DNA of 64,000 bases, taken from positions 31,289,748 through 31,353,747 of the forward strand of contig NW_026947506.1 of assembly GCF_034190915.1 (NCBI RefSeq), in the 5' to 3' direction. The DNA is from Cavia porcellus (Eukaryota; Chordata; Mammalia; Rodentia; Caviidae). The position numbers were made by a program, and so were the translations under genes. Shown one piece after another: positions 1 to 13,261 of this stretch. The notes beneath the pieces were generated by a model. That model worked only from the letters and a program-made list of their open reading frames with translations. It ran no database searches and was not told the DNA's origin. Numbering within the stretch: position 1 is the stretch's first letter; each line of letters opens with the position of its first letter.

Positions 1-2849
1 AGAGGGCAGTGTCCATAGCAGTCCCTACTGCCCCGTCCCTGTGATCCCTCAGCTTTAGCCTTTAGCCTTCCCCCAAGAAATGATGCAAAGGCACATCCTT
101 CCGAGTACCTCCTCCTTCCTCTGGCTATGGAGATAAGGGGTCTCCTGTGTCTGAAGCAGCCTGGGAAGGTCATGAGAGGGCAACTAAAGGATCCCAGAGG
201 CAAGAGAAATACCACCACAGCCTACCTGCCACAGGCCCTAGGTGCCTCAGCTCCAAGGTGGCCCTGTACTCAAAGGGCTCTGGACCCCCATAGCACCTCC
301 TTCCCCCAGGCCCAGCCCCAGCCACCCACTACACAGTCTGATGGCTGGTCTTCTGCAGGGCATTCCACAGTGAGCTTCTTTCAACAGTGGAGTTAAAAAC
401 ACCCAGTGCTAGGGCTTTGGAGGAGGTGGCAGTCCCTCATCCTTAGGGACACCTTTCAGTCAACAGTGAGCGGCCACTGGTGGCATTTCTCAGTGGGGAT
501 ATGACATCCGCAATGCGCTGGACACATCTGCAGAGGAGACCTGTCTCACCCTGTGCACAGCTCCCGAGTGTCCTGCCAATGCTCACACTGTTGCCAATGC
601 TATTTATAATTATTTGCACTGAGATCCAGAAACCAGTGCCTTTGGTAAAAGCACAAGTTGTGTTTGGTAAGCACAACACATTTTCCAGAGTGGCATCTGC
701 AGTGCCACCCAGGGAAGACCCTGCATGCCCAGAACTTGGTTAACACTGTTCATCACTATAGAGACCCACGTTACAGAGGTAGGCTGAAGTCCCTACCTTA
801 GCAACCCATGGTGCCAGTGGCCCAGCAGCAGCCAGTATAGTGAACCCACAGTGTACAGTGAACCCATAGCCAGGACAGTGAAAAAGAGGCAGGGTCCTTT
901 CACTGCAATGCTTATGTCCTCTTGTCCAGTTTGCATCTTGAACATGCAGCATGTGACTACAAATCACTGTCCTTCTGTTCCTGCCAGCTCATGCTTAGCT
1001 CAGTACTGTACCTTGCTGTTTCTAAAACTGCAAACACAGGCAGCCAAGGAAGAAGACACTGCAGCTTGTGTGCTGTCATGGGGGCTGCAGGGCAAGCAGG
1101 GCTGAGAGTACCTGGTGAGCTAAGTCATATGCAGACAGCAAAGTCATCACAAAGGCAAACAAACCAAAAAGCACATGTCTGAAGTCTTATTGCTTCAGGT
1201 GAACCTCAGGAGCAAACCTATACTGTTCCTACAGGCTGAGCCACAACAGTCCCTTCTTCCCTGCCACGAGCCCATTAGCCACTCATAGGACCTGTCTGCC
1301 TGAGGTCTCCAAGTTGTTCCAGCCACCAACTTCTGTCAGCATCTGACCCTAGAAAGGGAACCAGGCTGCTGAAGAGGCAGTCAGGCAGGGCCACCCCGCC
1401 CCAAGTGACAGGGCCAGGGTAGAGAAGCGGTAAGAAGGGGCATGGAGCAAGGAACAGGCTGAGGAGGGAGGTTTCTAGAAGGCACGGGAGCACAATGGGG
1501 TTGGAGCAGCATGGGTATAACAGAGAGGTCCAACATCCTAGAAATGTGGGAAATCTGGAGGCCCCAGAAAGACTACACCGGTAAGCAAGGGGAATCTGCT
1601 CCTAGCACTAAAACCCTGAGCTCAGAGAGTCTCTCCTCTGACTGACAGCAGGGAAAGACCAAGAGCCACAGGGAGCGGAGTGACTCCTGCACCACACCAC
1701 TGCCATAGACGCCATAAGTGGGTGGAGGAGAAGCTGAGGGACAAGGCCAGGCCATGGCAGCGGGGGTGGGGGGGTGAGGACACAAGGATGGGGCAAAGGA
1801 TGAGGCCAGGGGGCTCTGGGGCCCATCACAGGCCTGGAAGCAGCACCATGTCTAGAACACTCTCTTCTTCAGACCCACAGTGTCCAGCATGAGTGAAATA
1901 TTTACAAACAGGTGAAATTACCTTAACACACCAGAGAGTGTCATATAACAAGGACTACCAGCCTCAATTAAGTGTTCCCCACCTGCCCTTTACAGGTAGA
2001 GAAAACCTATGCATTACATCTCCAAAGACTGCAGACCAAGCCTCACTCTCCAAACCTGCTGAGCACAAATTTTCAGCCCTGTTCTGGAACCATAGGAGAG
2101 TAGCCCCATGAAGCAGTTCAGCCCAGGCCATAGACAGGAGACCATGCAATGGGGCAATAATGGGGTAGGGAAGAGCCTCTACAGTGAGGCCTGATGGACA
2201 AGAGCCCAATTGTGACCAGGATTAGCCATCAGAGGCCTTGAGGCCCTACAACCAAGAAGCACTCTATCAAGTAACCTGGATTGAGTTTTCTACCTCTCCA
2301 GATACACAGGTGCATAGTCTTGAAAGCAAGAGTACACTTCTGTGGGCTTACACTTCTCTGGTATGCCCAGAGAGGGCCAGGCACATAGCATACCAATGGG
2401 AAAGCCAGCCCTGAGCAGGCCTGGAGGGCCTTTCTCTCCAGCTGTGGCTCCTCAGCAGCCAGGTCAGCCTGCAAGGAATCTGCCCCTGTAATCCAGTGTC
2501 TTGCTGAACCCTGTGCCCATACCACATGTGCAGACTGAGTGTATGTTTGGTGCCAAAGTAGCTTTCCCTCTGCCCCACTGATCATCTCTTCCCTGACATA
2601 ACCCTGGCTCCAGGAAAGCATTGCCGCCTGTCCTCCATGATCTCTCTGCACCCTTCCTTCCATGACCACATCAGATGGGCCAGGTGAGTCTATTCATGCC
2701 CAAGCCGCCATTGTGGGTAGGTCCTTCAAATGCAGCACCTCCTGCTGTGTCCAGGACCACAGGGAGGCAGAGGCACAAAGCCACACCAGGGGAGTGAGGT
2801 AGGGACACAGTTGGGTGAGGAAGCCAGTTCTTATAAAAGATAAGAAAGT
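1..2849. other. Intronic sequence without recognisable feature
   Basis: This is moderately GC-rich intronic DNA downstream of the MAD1L1 exon at 11943-11999. Open frames here (for example 2229-2669 minus, 146 codons) show no recognisable domain. I found no SINE, L1 or conserved block. Confidence 0.6.
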
Positions 2850-5085
2850 CCATGAATCACTTTAATGTCAGGTTAGATATCATTAAAGAACAAAACCAAA
2901 ACACAGGCAACCTAAAGACACAACAGTATAAACTACTCAAAATAAAAAGAGAGGGAAGGAGGGGAGATGGGGGCAGGGGAGAAGGAATTATTTCTAAAAG
3001 TAAGAAGATCAAAACTAAGCTGTGGCTCAAGTTCAGGCCTCCTCGATGGGTTATCTGGATGGAGGCTTTTCCAAACAACAGCTACAAGACTCCCACATGT
3101 CTAAGAAACCCCAAAAGCCCCAAGCACGAGAAACATGAGGAAAAGTACATGCCACATTTAATCAAATCAAAACTAGTGATAAATGATCTTAAAAGCTTTC
3201 AGAGAAACAGACTTGTTTCGTAAGAAAGCTAACAACAAGGATGGAAGTGGATTTGCCATTGGAAAAAATGCCAGTGAAGTGTCACTGGAATGACAGCCTT
3301 TTAGTCCTAAAAGGAAACAACAGCTATGACCCAAAGAGTGACTAAAAGAACAAAGTTTTAGTAAGACTGATAAAAGAAAAAAGAAAAGCCAAGTTACTAA
3401 AATCAGAAATGAAAGAAGCAGCAATACAACCAACCTTACAGAAATAGAATTATAGAATACCAAGAGCAACTGTGTATTCTGTCAACCAATTAGAGAATCT
3501 AGAAGGAATGGATAAATTCCTAGGAACCCACAAGACACCAGCAACCAAGATTCAGCAGCTTACTGAGAGGATCCTACATCATGACCGGTGGGACTGATAC
3601 CAGGCATGCAAGGGTCATTTGACATAGGAAAATCAATTGATGTAATACACACTAATAGGGTGAAGGAAAAAACCCATAGGGTCATCACAGTTGGGGCAGA
3701 AAAAGCATTTGACAAAATCCAATTCTCTTTCAACACAAAAATACTCAATAAAGTAGGACTAGAAAGAAGCTTCTGTAACATGGTAAAGGACACAAATGAA
3801 AAACCTATAGCTAACACCAGCTTCGATGACAGACTGACAGGTCTCCCCTGAGATTGTGAATTGAGACAAGGACATCCACTTTCTCCACTGCTATTCAGCT
3901 TTGTCTCTGAATTTCTAGTCAGAGCAACCAAGTGAGAACAAGAAATAAAAGGCATCTCAACTATAAAGGCAGAAATAAAACTCTCCTAATTCACAGATGA
4001 CATGACCTCATCTATAGAAAGCTCTACAAATTGTAAGGACTCTATGAGAGCTAATAAATGCATTCAACAAAGCTGTAGGGTACAAAATCAAGACAAAAAC
4101 ATCAGTGGTATTTGTACAGACTAGCTATGAACAATCCAAAAAGAAAATTAAGAAAGCAATTTTGTTTATACCAAAGAGAATAATATACTTACAAATAAGG
4201 TTAACTAAGAACATAAAAGACCCTTAATGGTACAAACTATAAAACACTGCCAAAAGAATTACAACCAATGTAAAGACTTTCCAGGCTCAGGTTTAGAAGA
4301 TAATACTGTTAAGAGAGCAATCCTCTCCAAAGTTATCTATAGATTCAGTACAACCCATCACAATCCTAATTGTCCTTTTTTTTTTTTTTTTGGCAGAAAT
4401 GGAAAAACATGTTCCGAAATTCATATAGCATTGCAGGAGGCCCTAAAGTGGTAAGACAGTCTTGAAGGGAAAAGACAAAGAAAGTTGAAGGAATCCCATT
4501 AACTTAGTACACGGCTACAGTGACTAGAACAATGTGGCACTGACATAAGAAAAGATGAAAATCAATGGCAGAACTGAGCTCAGAAATAAACCTACCTATA
4601 TCAGGTGGTTTTTCAACCGGCATGCCCAGACCGCTGAACAGCTGAACGGGGAAAGGAGTTTCTTCAGTGAACAGTGCCAGGACCACTGGACATCCACATG
4701 CAAAATGATAAGGTTGGACCCATATAAAAAATTAACTCCAAATGGATCAAAACGGATGCATAAAAGCTAAAATTTAAAACCTCAGAAGAAAACATGGGAG
4801 TGAATCCTCCTGACCTTGGATCTGGCAGTGGCTTCTTAGACATGCCACCAAAGCATGGCAACAATGAAGTTGATAAAACGAACTTCATGGAAACTAAAAC
4901 TTTGTCCCAAAGGACAACATCAGGAGAGTGAAAAGACATTCTACAAAAGAGGAAAAGCATTAGCAAACCATTCCAGTGTCTGGAATATACAAAGAATTCC
5001 TGTAATTCAAAAATAAAAAGTCATCTAATTTAAACAAGGGCAAAGGACTGCAAGAGACAGTTTTCCCACAAAGTTTCAAGTGGCC
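2850..5085 (+). mobile_element. Decayed L1 fragment: ORF1 tail, ORF2 reverse transcriptase, 3' region
   Basis: Translated in shifting plus-strand frames, this reads as an old mammalian L1. About 3100-3350 matches the ORF1 C-terminal region. At 3400-3560 the ORF2 string EGMDKFLGT appears. From 3700 it reads AEKAFDKIQFS...LNKVGL, then RQGHPLSPLL, and near 3985 FTDDM in place of the usual FADD-type polymerase motif. From 4330 it reads GRNGKTCSEIH, resembling the L1 FIWN region, and 4500-5080 follows the well-known L1 ORF2 end and 3' sequence (aatgtggcactgacataag, ccacatgcaaaatgataa). There are many stops and frameshifts, so it is a dead copy. The start at 2850 is approximate because the first 200 bases are only weakly L1-like. 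Confidence 0.88.
4376..4391 (+). repeat. T16 homopolymer inside L1
   Basis: This is a run of 16 T within the L1 ORF2 remnant, where L1 normally has a short stretch of TTC/TTT codons. It is probably a slippage expansion. Confidence 0.8.
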
Positions 5086-5090
5086 GGTGA

Positions 5091-8000
5091 GTGCTGGAGA
5101 GGTGGTGCACACCCACCAGGGGACCCCTGAGCAGAACGGTAAGCAGGGAAGCACAGACGCTCCTGTGTCTGCTCTCATTCCTGCCCGATTTGGCAACTCA
5201 CATCTTCTCTCACTTATTTCTGATGGGTCTGGCTAGAAGTTATGAACTGTGTGGATCTCACCGAACTGACCGTGATCTTCTTCTAGAATCCGTTGGCCAC
5301 CGTGACTGAGATGAGAACAACTTCTGAGTTTCGGGTGGGAGGCAGAGAGGCAGAGAGCAGAGCCGAGTGTAAGCACAGGCCTCTAGGCTGAGGTGGGGCC
5401 CTAAACTCTAAGACAGCTGAGCCAGCATCCCATAGCAGGCTCAAACCCCAGACGGCTGGGCTCCCGTGAGAGCCACTGCAATGAGTCCATTCAGAACACA
5501 GCCCCTGGCAGCTGTCCTGCTCGGATAGGCCTGACTCCTTGACTGCCAGGGGCCCTCTGCCCACAGGCCCCTCCTACCAGCTTCACTTTTGGCCCCAGGG
5601 CTTCATAGAACATAAATGCTACTAGAGCTTGTGGCCAACTCCCTGGCACAGTACAGCTTTTAAATGGAGACATGTGTTTGGGTTTGAGAGGATGCATGGT
5701 TTGATCCTGAGGTCCTATAAGTTAGGGGAGCTGGGTAACCTGCTCTTTCTACCCCAACAGCAGTTTTAATCATTTGGCAGCAGCCAGGCACTGGAGTGAG
5801 CCTGTGCTGTCCCATCTTTTATTCACTCAACAGGTGCGATATTGTGCCAGTGGTCACGGATGGTGTTGATGGCACTGAGGTCCAAGGCTCGGAGGAGCAT
5901 CAGGCTCTCTAGAACCCAATCTGGATAGATTTCTCAGGTCTTACAGAAATGATGCTAAGGTCAGAGTAGAAACCTGGCAGAGGCCAGGTTCTGTTCTCCA
6001 GTTCCATCAGCACCTAGGAAGCTCTCTGGAGCCACTGCTTCTTGGTGAGGGGATGAAGGGACCCAAGTCAAGCCCTGTACTCCAATTCCACTCCAGTCTG
6101 GAGTGGTGCTAAAGCAGCCAGCAGCCAGTGATAGCTCACCCATGCACCCCAGGGTATGTCATCACCTGAGAGGGAAACTCCTCCTCAGGCAAGAAAGATG
6201 GCTACAGTGCACAGCAATGGGGTCCCTGCCCTGGAAAGCCAGCTTACCACCTGGAGCCATCCTCAGGTCCCCATCGGGGGAGCAGAGAGGCCCAGCTCCC
6301 AGGGAACGGTACTGGACCATTATAATGAGAAGGTCCAGGTAGCCAAATGGCAGGGTGAGCGCTGAGTCAGCTGTGCCTTGGCTCCAGAGCAACAGGGGAC
6401 AGGGAGTCCCTGAGGGGCAGCGCAACTGGGAAGAGCTAACATTTCAGATGCAAAACACAGAAATCTAGCTCTGATACCTAGAAGAACTAGGGTGAGGGCA
6501 AGACTCTCCCATGCATGGAATTACTCCATAATTTTTAACAATAATTCCCTTTTTTGGTTATTATAGGTTAAATCTTTTTAAGTTTCAGGGGTGGAATCCA
6601 CAGAGATTTTCTCTGAGTCTCATCTCCCTCCCCTGACCCCAAAAGAGGCCATAAAAGAGCAATCTACAAGTAACAGGCACTGTAAGACACCCAGGAATAA
6701 ACCTAACAAGAGATGGGTGAGAATCTCTAAAATAAAACCAACTAAAGCAAAGGACAGAGGAGACTAATGTGAGGACAATCTAGGCTCCCAGGCGGGGGTC
6801 CACCAGCAAGTATGGGCTGTTCTTGGGGTTCTTGGGAGCTCACCACCTAGGACAATGACAACAAGAGCAGTGATGACAATCATGCGTCACACAAAGACAG
6901 CATGAACAGCACATGCCTGCCAAGAAGGTGGCTAGGAGAAGAGAAGAAGGGTGCAGCTGATTTCAAGGGGAAGCCAGGCTCTCCTGGACATTCCAGGAGG
7001 CAGGGACAGCAAGCGAGTCACACAGTGGATGGTGTGATCAGAGAGGGGAGGGACTCAGGCAGGAGTCGTGGGACAGCAGGCCCCACAATGCGCTGAGGGC
7101 TTGGGTGAAGACTTCCCTGTACAAGAATAGAGCCAGGAGCACCGCCAGGCACACACAGCAAGGGGAGGAAAAGACAGTGTTGTACATGAGCATCTGTCCC
7201 CCAAAACCAAATGCTGAAATCACACTCAAGGGGTGGCAATTAGGAGGGGTCTAACAACTGGGACCAGTGACCTCCCAGAGGGTCCCGACAGCTTCCTCTG
7301 CCCTCCAGCGTGTGAGGCACAGCAAGAAGCAGGGGGCAGCCCTTGCCCAACATGGAACCAGCCAGTACCTGGATGTTAGGCTTCCAGTCTCCAGAGCTGA
7401 ACCATAAATCCGTGTGGCTTTAGGCTGCCCCAGTGTGTGGCATTTTTGTTATAGAGGCAAGACGGGTCTGAGCCATGCAGCCATCAAGTGGCCTTGATTC
7501 CTCAGAGCAAAGCCCAGAAGGACACCTAGCAAAATAGATAAGTTTACTTCAAAGGTAAACATGCTTATGGCGAGTCATTCACACAGATACCTGGCTGGGC
7601 CCCACAGGATGCCTTACTAGTGTATACTCAGAGCTAAACTGAGGGTAAAGGAAACTTCACTAGGTGAAGGCAGAGAGCCCCACAACAGCTGCACTGGGGC
7701 CCAAGGGAGAACCAGGGCATTGGTGTTGCTCAGAAATGCTTTACCAAATAGCTGGGTCTTTTCAAATGCATGAGCTCACAGGCCTTATGAGGCTTCTGAG
7801 GCCCATCATTCCTTTTGCAGAGGCTCACTGAAGTCACACAGCAAGGCAGGCAGTAGGCGTGGTGCAGGGAGAGCCCCAGCCTGTGCAGGGTGGAAGAAGC
7901 TCTAAGGTGGGGCATCCACAAGAGGCTGAATGCACGTTGGGCAGCTGATGGCAGGAGGCTGCAGTTTTAGACTTCAGACCCACTTGGGGACATCCTGTCC

Positions 8001-8650
8001 CAAAGAGCCCCTCCCAGCTCAGGACATTTACACATGGGGCCCTTAGGGCTGGCATGGCAGGAAGTTACCTGGTTCCCAACCAGGAGTGGGTCCCCAGTCT
8101 GCAGAACAGCCTCATGGTCTCCACACTTGCTTCCCTACATGCCCACCACACACAGAGTTCTCTCACCCCAGCACAGGTCACTAGATAGAGGTGCAGAGGG
8201 GGAAAGGTGGTGGTCAGTCCTAGAATTCAGGGCAGTAGAAAAGCTGGGCTGGTGTGCAGACTTACGGGCAGGTCCCACTCAGATGCAGTCACAGTGCTGA
8301 GGGCAGCCTGTTTCTCCTCTGCCTGTGCAGCTTGGCCTCAATGCTAGCAAGGACAGTGTGTCACAATGTCACTTGGTGGGACCAGCCCTGCCAGGTTTGC
8401 ACACAGCACTGGCCCCTGAGGATAAGCCAGAGCTCTCTGTAAACGGCTCTTGCACATGGGAGGTCCCCACATCTGATTCTTCTCTGCACAGAACAGTGGG
8501 ATTGGCCTGCCTGCTTTAGAAATAAAACCAAAAAGCATAGTTGGCACACAGTTCATGGTTGGGCCAGGCAACAGCCATGGTTCTTCTCTGGGGCAGATCC
8601 ATCACTGGGTCTGGAGCAAGGGGGAGGAGCCCCCAGGATGAAAAATGGGA
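5091..8650. other. Intronic sequence, no gene found
   Basis: This is unique-looking intronic sequence. A short AT-rich patch at about 6515-6605 (aataattccc, ggttattatagg) could be conserved, but I have little to support it. No SINE or LINE was recognised. Confidence 0.5.
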
Positions 8651-8654
8651 ATGA

Positions 8655-9005
8655 AGGAAAATGACTGCTTAATTACACCGAGGTGTGCGGGGTGTAGTGC
8701 CTCTGACATCAGAAACTAAGTCTCCAATTCTCACTCCCCGAAGTATATAAACTATTCGAGGGTTTTTTATAGTTGTAATCAAAAAACCCATTTCTCCAGC
8801 CACTGCTGGCCATATCTAATTAGGGTGAGGTGTGTTAACGACACAAGTATGGCCCAGACATTTCCCCTTGTTACGTTAATTGTGTTTAAAGAAAAAAGCA
8901 TGAACCTTTCTTATGCTTACTAATTAGTGTGATTTGCTAATTAATAACAGACAGTCAAACTGTCTTTGTCCTGTCTTCAGCAATTTGTTAAAGACATTTA
9001 CAATT
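8655..9005. promoter_or_regulatory. Candidate conserved non-coding element / enhancer
   Basis: This AT-rich, repeat-free block stands out from its GC-richer surroundings. It contains at least four TAATTA-type homeodomain core words (near 8669, 8818, 8928 and 8938), a GTAATCAAAA word near 8775, and CpG-bearing words such as tattcgaggg and gttacgtta that would normally have decayed. This composition is typical of vertebrate developmental enhancers found in the introns of housekeeping genes. The call is inferred from composition only; no alignment was available. Confidence 0.5.
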
Positions 9006-9271
9006 CTCCTCTTTCTCCTAGTGGACTCACTGTGTGAGGAACAGTAGGCAGGGGCTGTGAGCTGGTAGATGGGGTAGTGCCAGGGCCTGCAGTGTCCCCA
9101 GCTGTCATGCCTTGCTCATGTGAAGATTTCCCCTAAGTCCCATTTCCCAGGGCTGGGTGTCCCTTGCCCTGACAGTGCCCCCTTCCTGGCATCCCTGCCA
9201 TAGAGAGAGAAGGAGAAGTGAAACAAAGAATGTGAAGTAAAGGGGAGACAAGGTAGAGTCAGATGAAAATC

Positions 9272-9450
9272 CCAGTTGGGTGCAGTGCCACATGCCTATA
9301 ATCCCAGCACTGTGGGAGGCCGAAGCAGGAGGATCACAAGTTCAAGCTTAGCCTGGGCAACTTAGAGAAACCCTATCTCAGAAAAAAAAAAAAAAAAAAA
9401 GGCTGCGGATGTAACTGACTGTAAAAGTCCTGGGTTTTAAAAACACAGCA
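9272..9450 (+). mobile_element. B1-dID dimeric SINE
   Basis: The left half is a B1 (7SL-derived) unit: the A-box-like gggtgcagtgccacatgcc, then atcccagcac, then ggaggatcacaagttcaagc, ending in an A20 run. The right half, 9401-9450, is a degenerate ID-like tail (ggctgcggatgtaact, cctgggtttt). This B1-plus-ID dimer organisation is known from several rodent families and not from mouse or rat. Confidence 0.85.
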
Positions 9451-11942
9451 GGGAGATCACCACAGCCCCACCCTAAATGAGCCTGCAGAAACCCACCTGA
9501 GGTGCTACTGTCCACCTGTTTGCAGCAGTCTTGGGGCCAGTCAAGAGTCAGCTCAGAGATGAGGCCCCATACACCCTGACCATCTCCTTGGGGTCAGAGA
9601 ATAATAACACTTCATCAAAAACTTCTATAGGGTATCCCAAGACCCTCGGCAAGCTGGGGGAGGGCTTCTGCACACAAGTTAGGGTATGAATCCTAGAATG
9701 GGGTTCCCAACCTGACTGTGGCTGAGCAGAAATAAAACATCCTGCCCAGGGCCCCTAACATCCCAAGTCAATGGCTGCAGTGGGCCAGATACTTCGAAGC
9801 TCAGGATTTCATATAGAGACAGAAAGTGGAGTGGGGTGGGCAGCAGGTGAGAGGCAGGTGAGCCAGAAGCCGAGTCCCACTAAATATACCGATAGTCCCC
9901 AAGGGCCAAGGCCTCCCACTTCTCCAGGGTAGGGTCCAGGGCCAGTGGTTTTTCCAAAGCCCCACAGAAGCCAGGGTCAAGGCATTTGAGCTTCTGCAGC
10001 AAAACAGGGGATCTAAACTTAAGGACAGCCCTAGGCAACCACCCAGCTGCTCAGCCACAGCGCTATGGGCCTGGCATGTGCTTAGCACAACTCATTTCTA
10101 ATTCTTCTTGCCTCATGTACATTATGAAAACAAGGCCCCTGGGCACGCTTCAATTCAGGTCAACACTGAGGAAGTCATGCATGGTGACATTCTGAACATC
10201 AGGGTCTCCCCGGGCTGTGCAAATGGATGTGCCAGTCCTCAAGGAACTCCTCCGCCCACCCCACCTGTGGCTTCCCCAAAGTCAACACTGAACAGGGCCT
10301 TGCTGGAGGAGCCTGCAGGGCCCAGTTAATGAGGACAGAGCACGGAAAGGCCAGGGAACAGACAGCAGTAGTAGGGCTGCCCACAGGAGAAGGAGCATGG
10401 AGGCAACAGCAAATGGGGGAGGAGGAAGGTCCAGAGGGGCTTCTGGGAGAGCTATGCACAGTCACTGCCCCCCGCTCCTGGCACCCAGGGGCCACGGCCT
10501 ACAGCTTGCAGCCCTGTCCTTGTCCCAGCCCCAGGAAGCTGCCCCCATCACAGCAACTTGCTTTCCCTGCTTATCAGGGCAACTATTCTCCCAGGACCCA
10601 TCTTGCTACCCAGCCTCTGCCCGTCTCCTGCATGTCCAGAGCCAACCCCTGGGCAGGGCTGTCCACACTTGAACCAGAGGCCAGTCCTGCCTGCCCTCAC
10701 CCTGCATGCTGAGACCACCCAGGATGCTACCCCAGAACCAAGGGCTTGCTGCTGCTCACATAGCTCCGTCTGGCAGCCAGTTCAATCTTTATACCCCACA
10801 CCCCAAGGACAGAAACATCGTCCAAAGGTTGAGGGTCAATTCTGACCCATCAGCCCCAACTCAGGAGCCCTAGCCTAGTATCTAGCAGGTCCCTGACATC
10901 CCCTCCACTCATGCTGCAGCAGTAACCTGGGTTCCTAGTTCTAGTATTTTCTAGGGAGCATGCATCTACCTTTTTCAAATCTGACTGCTCACCACTGCCC
11001 ACTACAATCTTGGTCCTGCCCTGCCCTGGTCCCCTGTCCCAATGACTCCTGTGCACAGAGCTGCCAGGCCATCTTCCTAAGAACAGAAGCATCAGGTGCA
11101 CATGGCAGAAGAAGCTTGAGTCCCAAAAATCTCTGAGACTACCATGGGGTGGACTTGGAAAAGGGAGTGAGGCCTGGCTCAGGGAGGATGGCTGCCACCC
11201 CTGCCCCAGTGAGATCACGCCTTCACTGGGGGTGCTGGGGAGGGAGGGGCACAAGTCTGCATGGCTGGACCCTGTCCACCTTCAGCCTTGCTGTCTCTAG
11301 GACTTTCCAAGTCCCTTCCAATCCTAGCTTTTTCCACTGTCCCCTCCTGCCACCAGCTCAGGGTCACTTGGGCCTTAGCTCCAGGCCCTTCTACAGAAGT
11401 TCAGTTCCCCTCATCTTCTCCCCAAACTGGAAGTGGGCTTCAGTGACATTTTGCTGTTCATTAATAGTTCAGCTCTCATGCTTAGCACTTTAGCCATGAG
11501 GGCAGGACTGTGTACCACTGTGGCTGTGTCCACAGAAGTGGCAACAATGTCCCTTGGTGCTGCTGAGGTGACAGACAACATACCAAAGCTCTGCACAGCC
11601 TCCCCTGTGTGTCTAGCCCTCTCTGGCCTGACTTGCCATTGCTGGGCTGGGTTGGAGCCTCCCTGTAGTCCCCATAAGCTACCCAGAGGTGCTTGACCTC
11701 AGGCACCTGAGCATCACCCATCTGGCTCTTTGTGCTCTAGCAGGGACTCACGTTTGTGGCACCACATGCACAGGCAGTGATCTTACTGGGAAAAGCAAAA
11801 CTGGGGTCAACCACAAAGAGGCCACCGGCTCATGCTTGCAAGATGCATACTGAGAGGGACCAGAGCCCTGTTGAAACCCAGGGCTCACAGTGGCGTAAAC
11901 CAGCTGCCCTTAGGAACCTGGGGATACCATTGCTGGACTCAC
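9451..11942. other. Intronic sequence, no gene found
   Basis: This is GC-rich intron immediately downstream of the MAD1L1 exon at 11943-11999. Open frames such as 10227-10712 plus (161 codons) are proline- and alanine-rich with no recognisable domain and look like compositional ORFs. Confidence 0.6.
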
Positions 11943-11999
11943 CATGTCGGCTCTCTGCTTCTGGCCTCCTAGCTCCTCCATGGCCTGTGACAGTTGAGC
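11943..11999 (-). CDS. MAD1L1: MAD1L1 internal coding exon (19 codons)
   Basis: This 57-bp micro-exon on the minus strand encodes AQLSQAMEELGGQKQRADM. The acceptor reads cttgcag and the donor gtgagt. It joins in phase 0 to the exon at 21794-21934: the upstream exon ends ...SSEME and this one continues AQLSQ..., exactly the order in human MAD1 (about residues 454-472), with one recalled substitution (L to M). The heptad-like leucine and charged pattern fits the MAD1 coiled coil that leads to the MAD2-binding region. The following human segment, which starts LEMELKML, is not seen between 1 and 11942, so the next exon lies left of the window. Confidence 0.94.
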
Positions 12000-13261
12000 C
12001 TGCAAGACAGGACCGACAGGGTCAGGGCTGTTGGTAAGACTCACGCCTGTTCCTATCCCAGCACCCCACTGTGTCCACCTCTCCCTGCTTAGTGGCAGGT
12101 AAGGGACTAGGTAGCGGAGGGCTGAGCTGCCACCCCAGAAAGGCCTAGAGTCTCCCAATTGGAGAAGTGGCACCTGGGAAACATAAAAACCCAAATTCCA
12201 TCAAACTCTGCCCCTCAGTTATAGGAGAAGACAGGAGGGTACCAAGAATGGGATATAGCAAAGGACAAAACAAACTATCTCCCCCACACTGTGGAAGAAT
12301 TGCTTGAGTCCCAGAAAATCTCTGCAGCTCCCCAACATGGCTACCTAGGGGTAGACCTGGGAAGGGGCAGTGAGGCCTGGCCTGTATCCACTGGGTTCAG
12401 GCAGAGAAAGGAAGGAGGGCCTGATCAGCCAGGGATGGCCTCCTCCTAACCAAGAGCCCCTGTGAGCACCATGTTAGGCCACAGCCTTGGAGGCAGGGAT
12501 CAGTCAGCTCTGCTCTGTGCTGGAGCCATATCTTTGTACTGCCTGGCCTCTGCTGGAGCAGGCTAGTGACCGAGTTCACTCCTTGGGAAAGCCCAGCAAG
12601 GGCCCCCATGAAACAGGTACAGCCCAGGCTTCAGAGCAGGAGCAGGCACCTAGGTGAGGGTGCAATGACAAATCCTAGTACTGCCCAGTACCTTAAATTC
12701 CTTGAGGCTCTATAGACAATTGTCATCAGGCCAAGATGACCTCACAGCATGAGGGCAGATCATGGTGCTCACAGGCCCTGCTGAGGGCCCCTCTCCTGGG
12801 CAGGAAGTGATGTGTGGAGAGAGGCAGGGATGGTCACAAGGGAACAGCTCTGCCCTGAGCCAGCCATTGTGGGCTCTGTCTATAAATGCCAACCATGCAT
12901 AGGTACTTGGGAGGGAAGAAGGTCACTCTTGCAGACCTAGGGCCAGCCCTGACACAGCAGCAGCCTTCTGTGAGCAGGGCTGTGAGAGGCAAGATGATGC
13001 ATTTCTGTCTCTCCCCTCTGTCCCCCATACAGCTGGGTTTGAGCAGGGAGCAATAGCTGGACCTTCTCCTCTGGGACTCTATCCAGGTCTGAGGAGCCAG
13101 TGGACACAGAAGGCAACCTGCAGAACCCACCAGAAGAGAAGCGCCCTAGGACCAAGCTCTCTGTCTGCGCTGGCACACATAATCCTTCTGCTCTGCCCAA
13201 GGATGCTGCCCCCCACTGTGTCACCCGCAAGTGGAACTCAGCTAGTACACAAACCCCCACC

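Noticed and set aside
3588..3851. L1 reverse-transcriptase open frame as an active element
   Set aside because: The frame is only 87 codons, is followed by stops and frameshifts, and the polymerase motif is altered; a dead L1.
10227..10712. 161-codon plus frame near the MAD1L1 exon
   Set aside because: Low-complexity composition, overlapping long frames in other phases, and no domain; compositional ORF.
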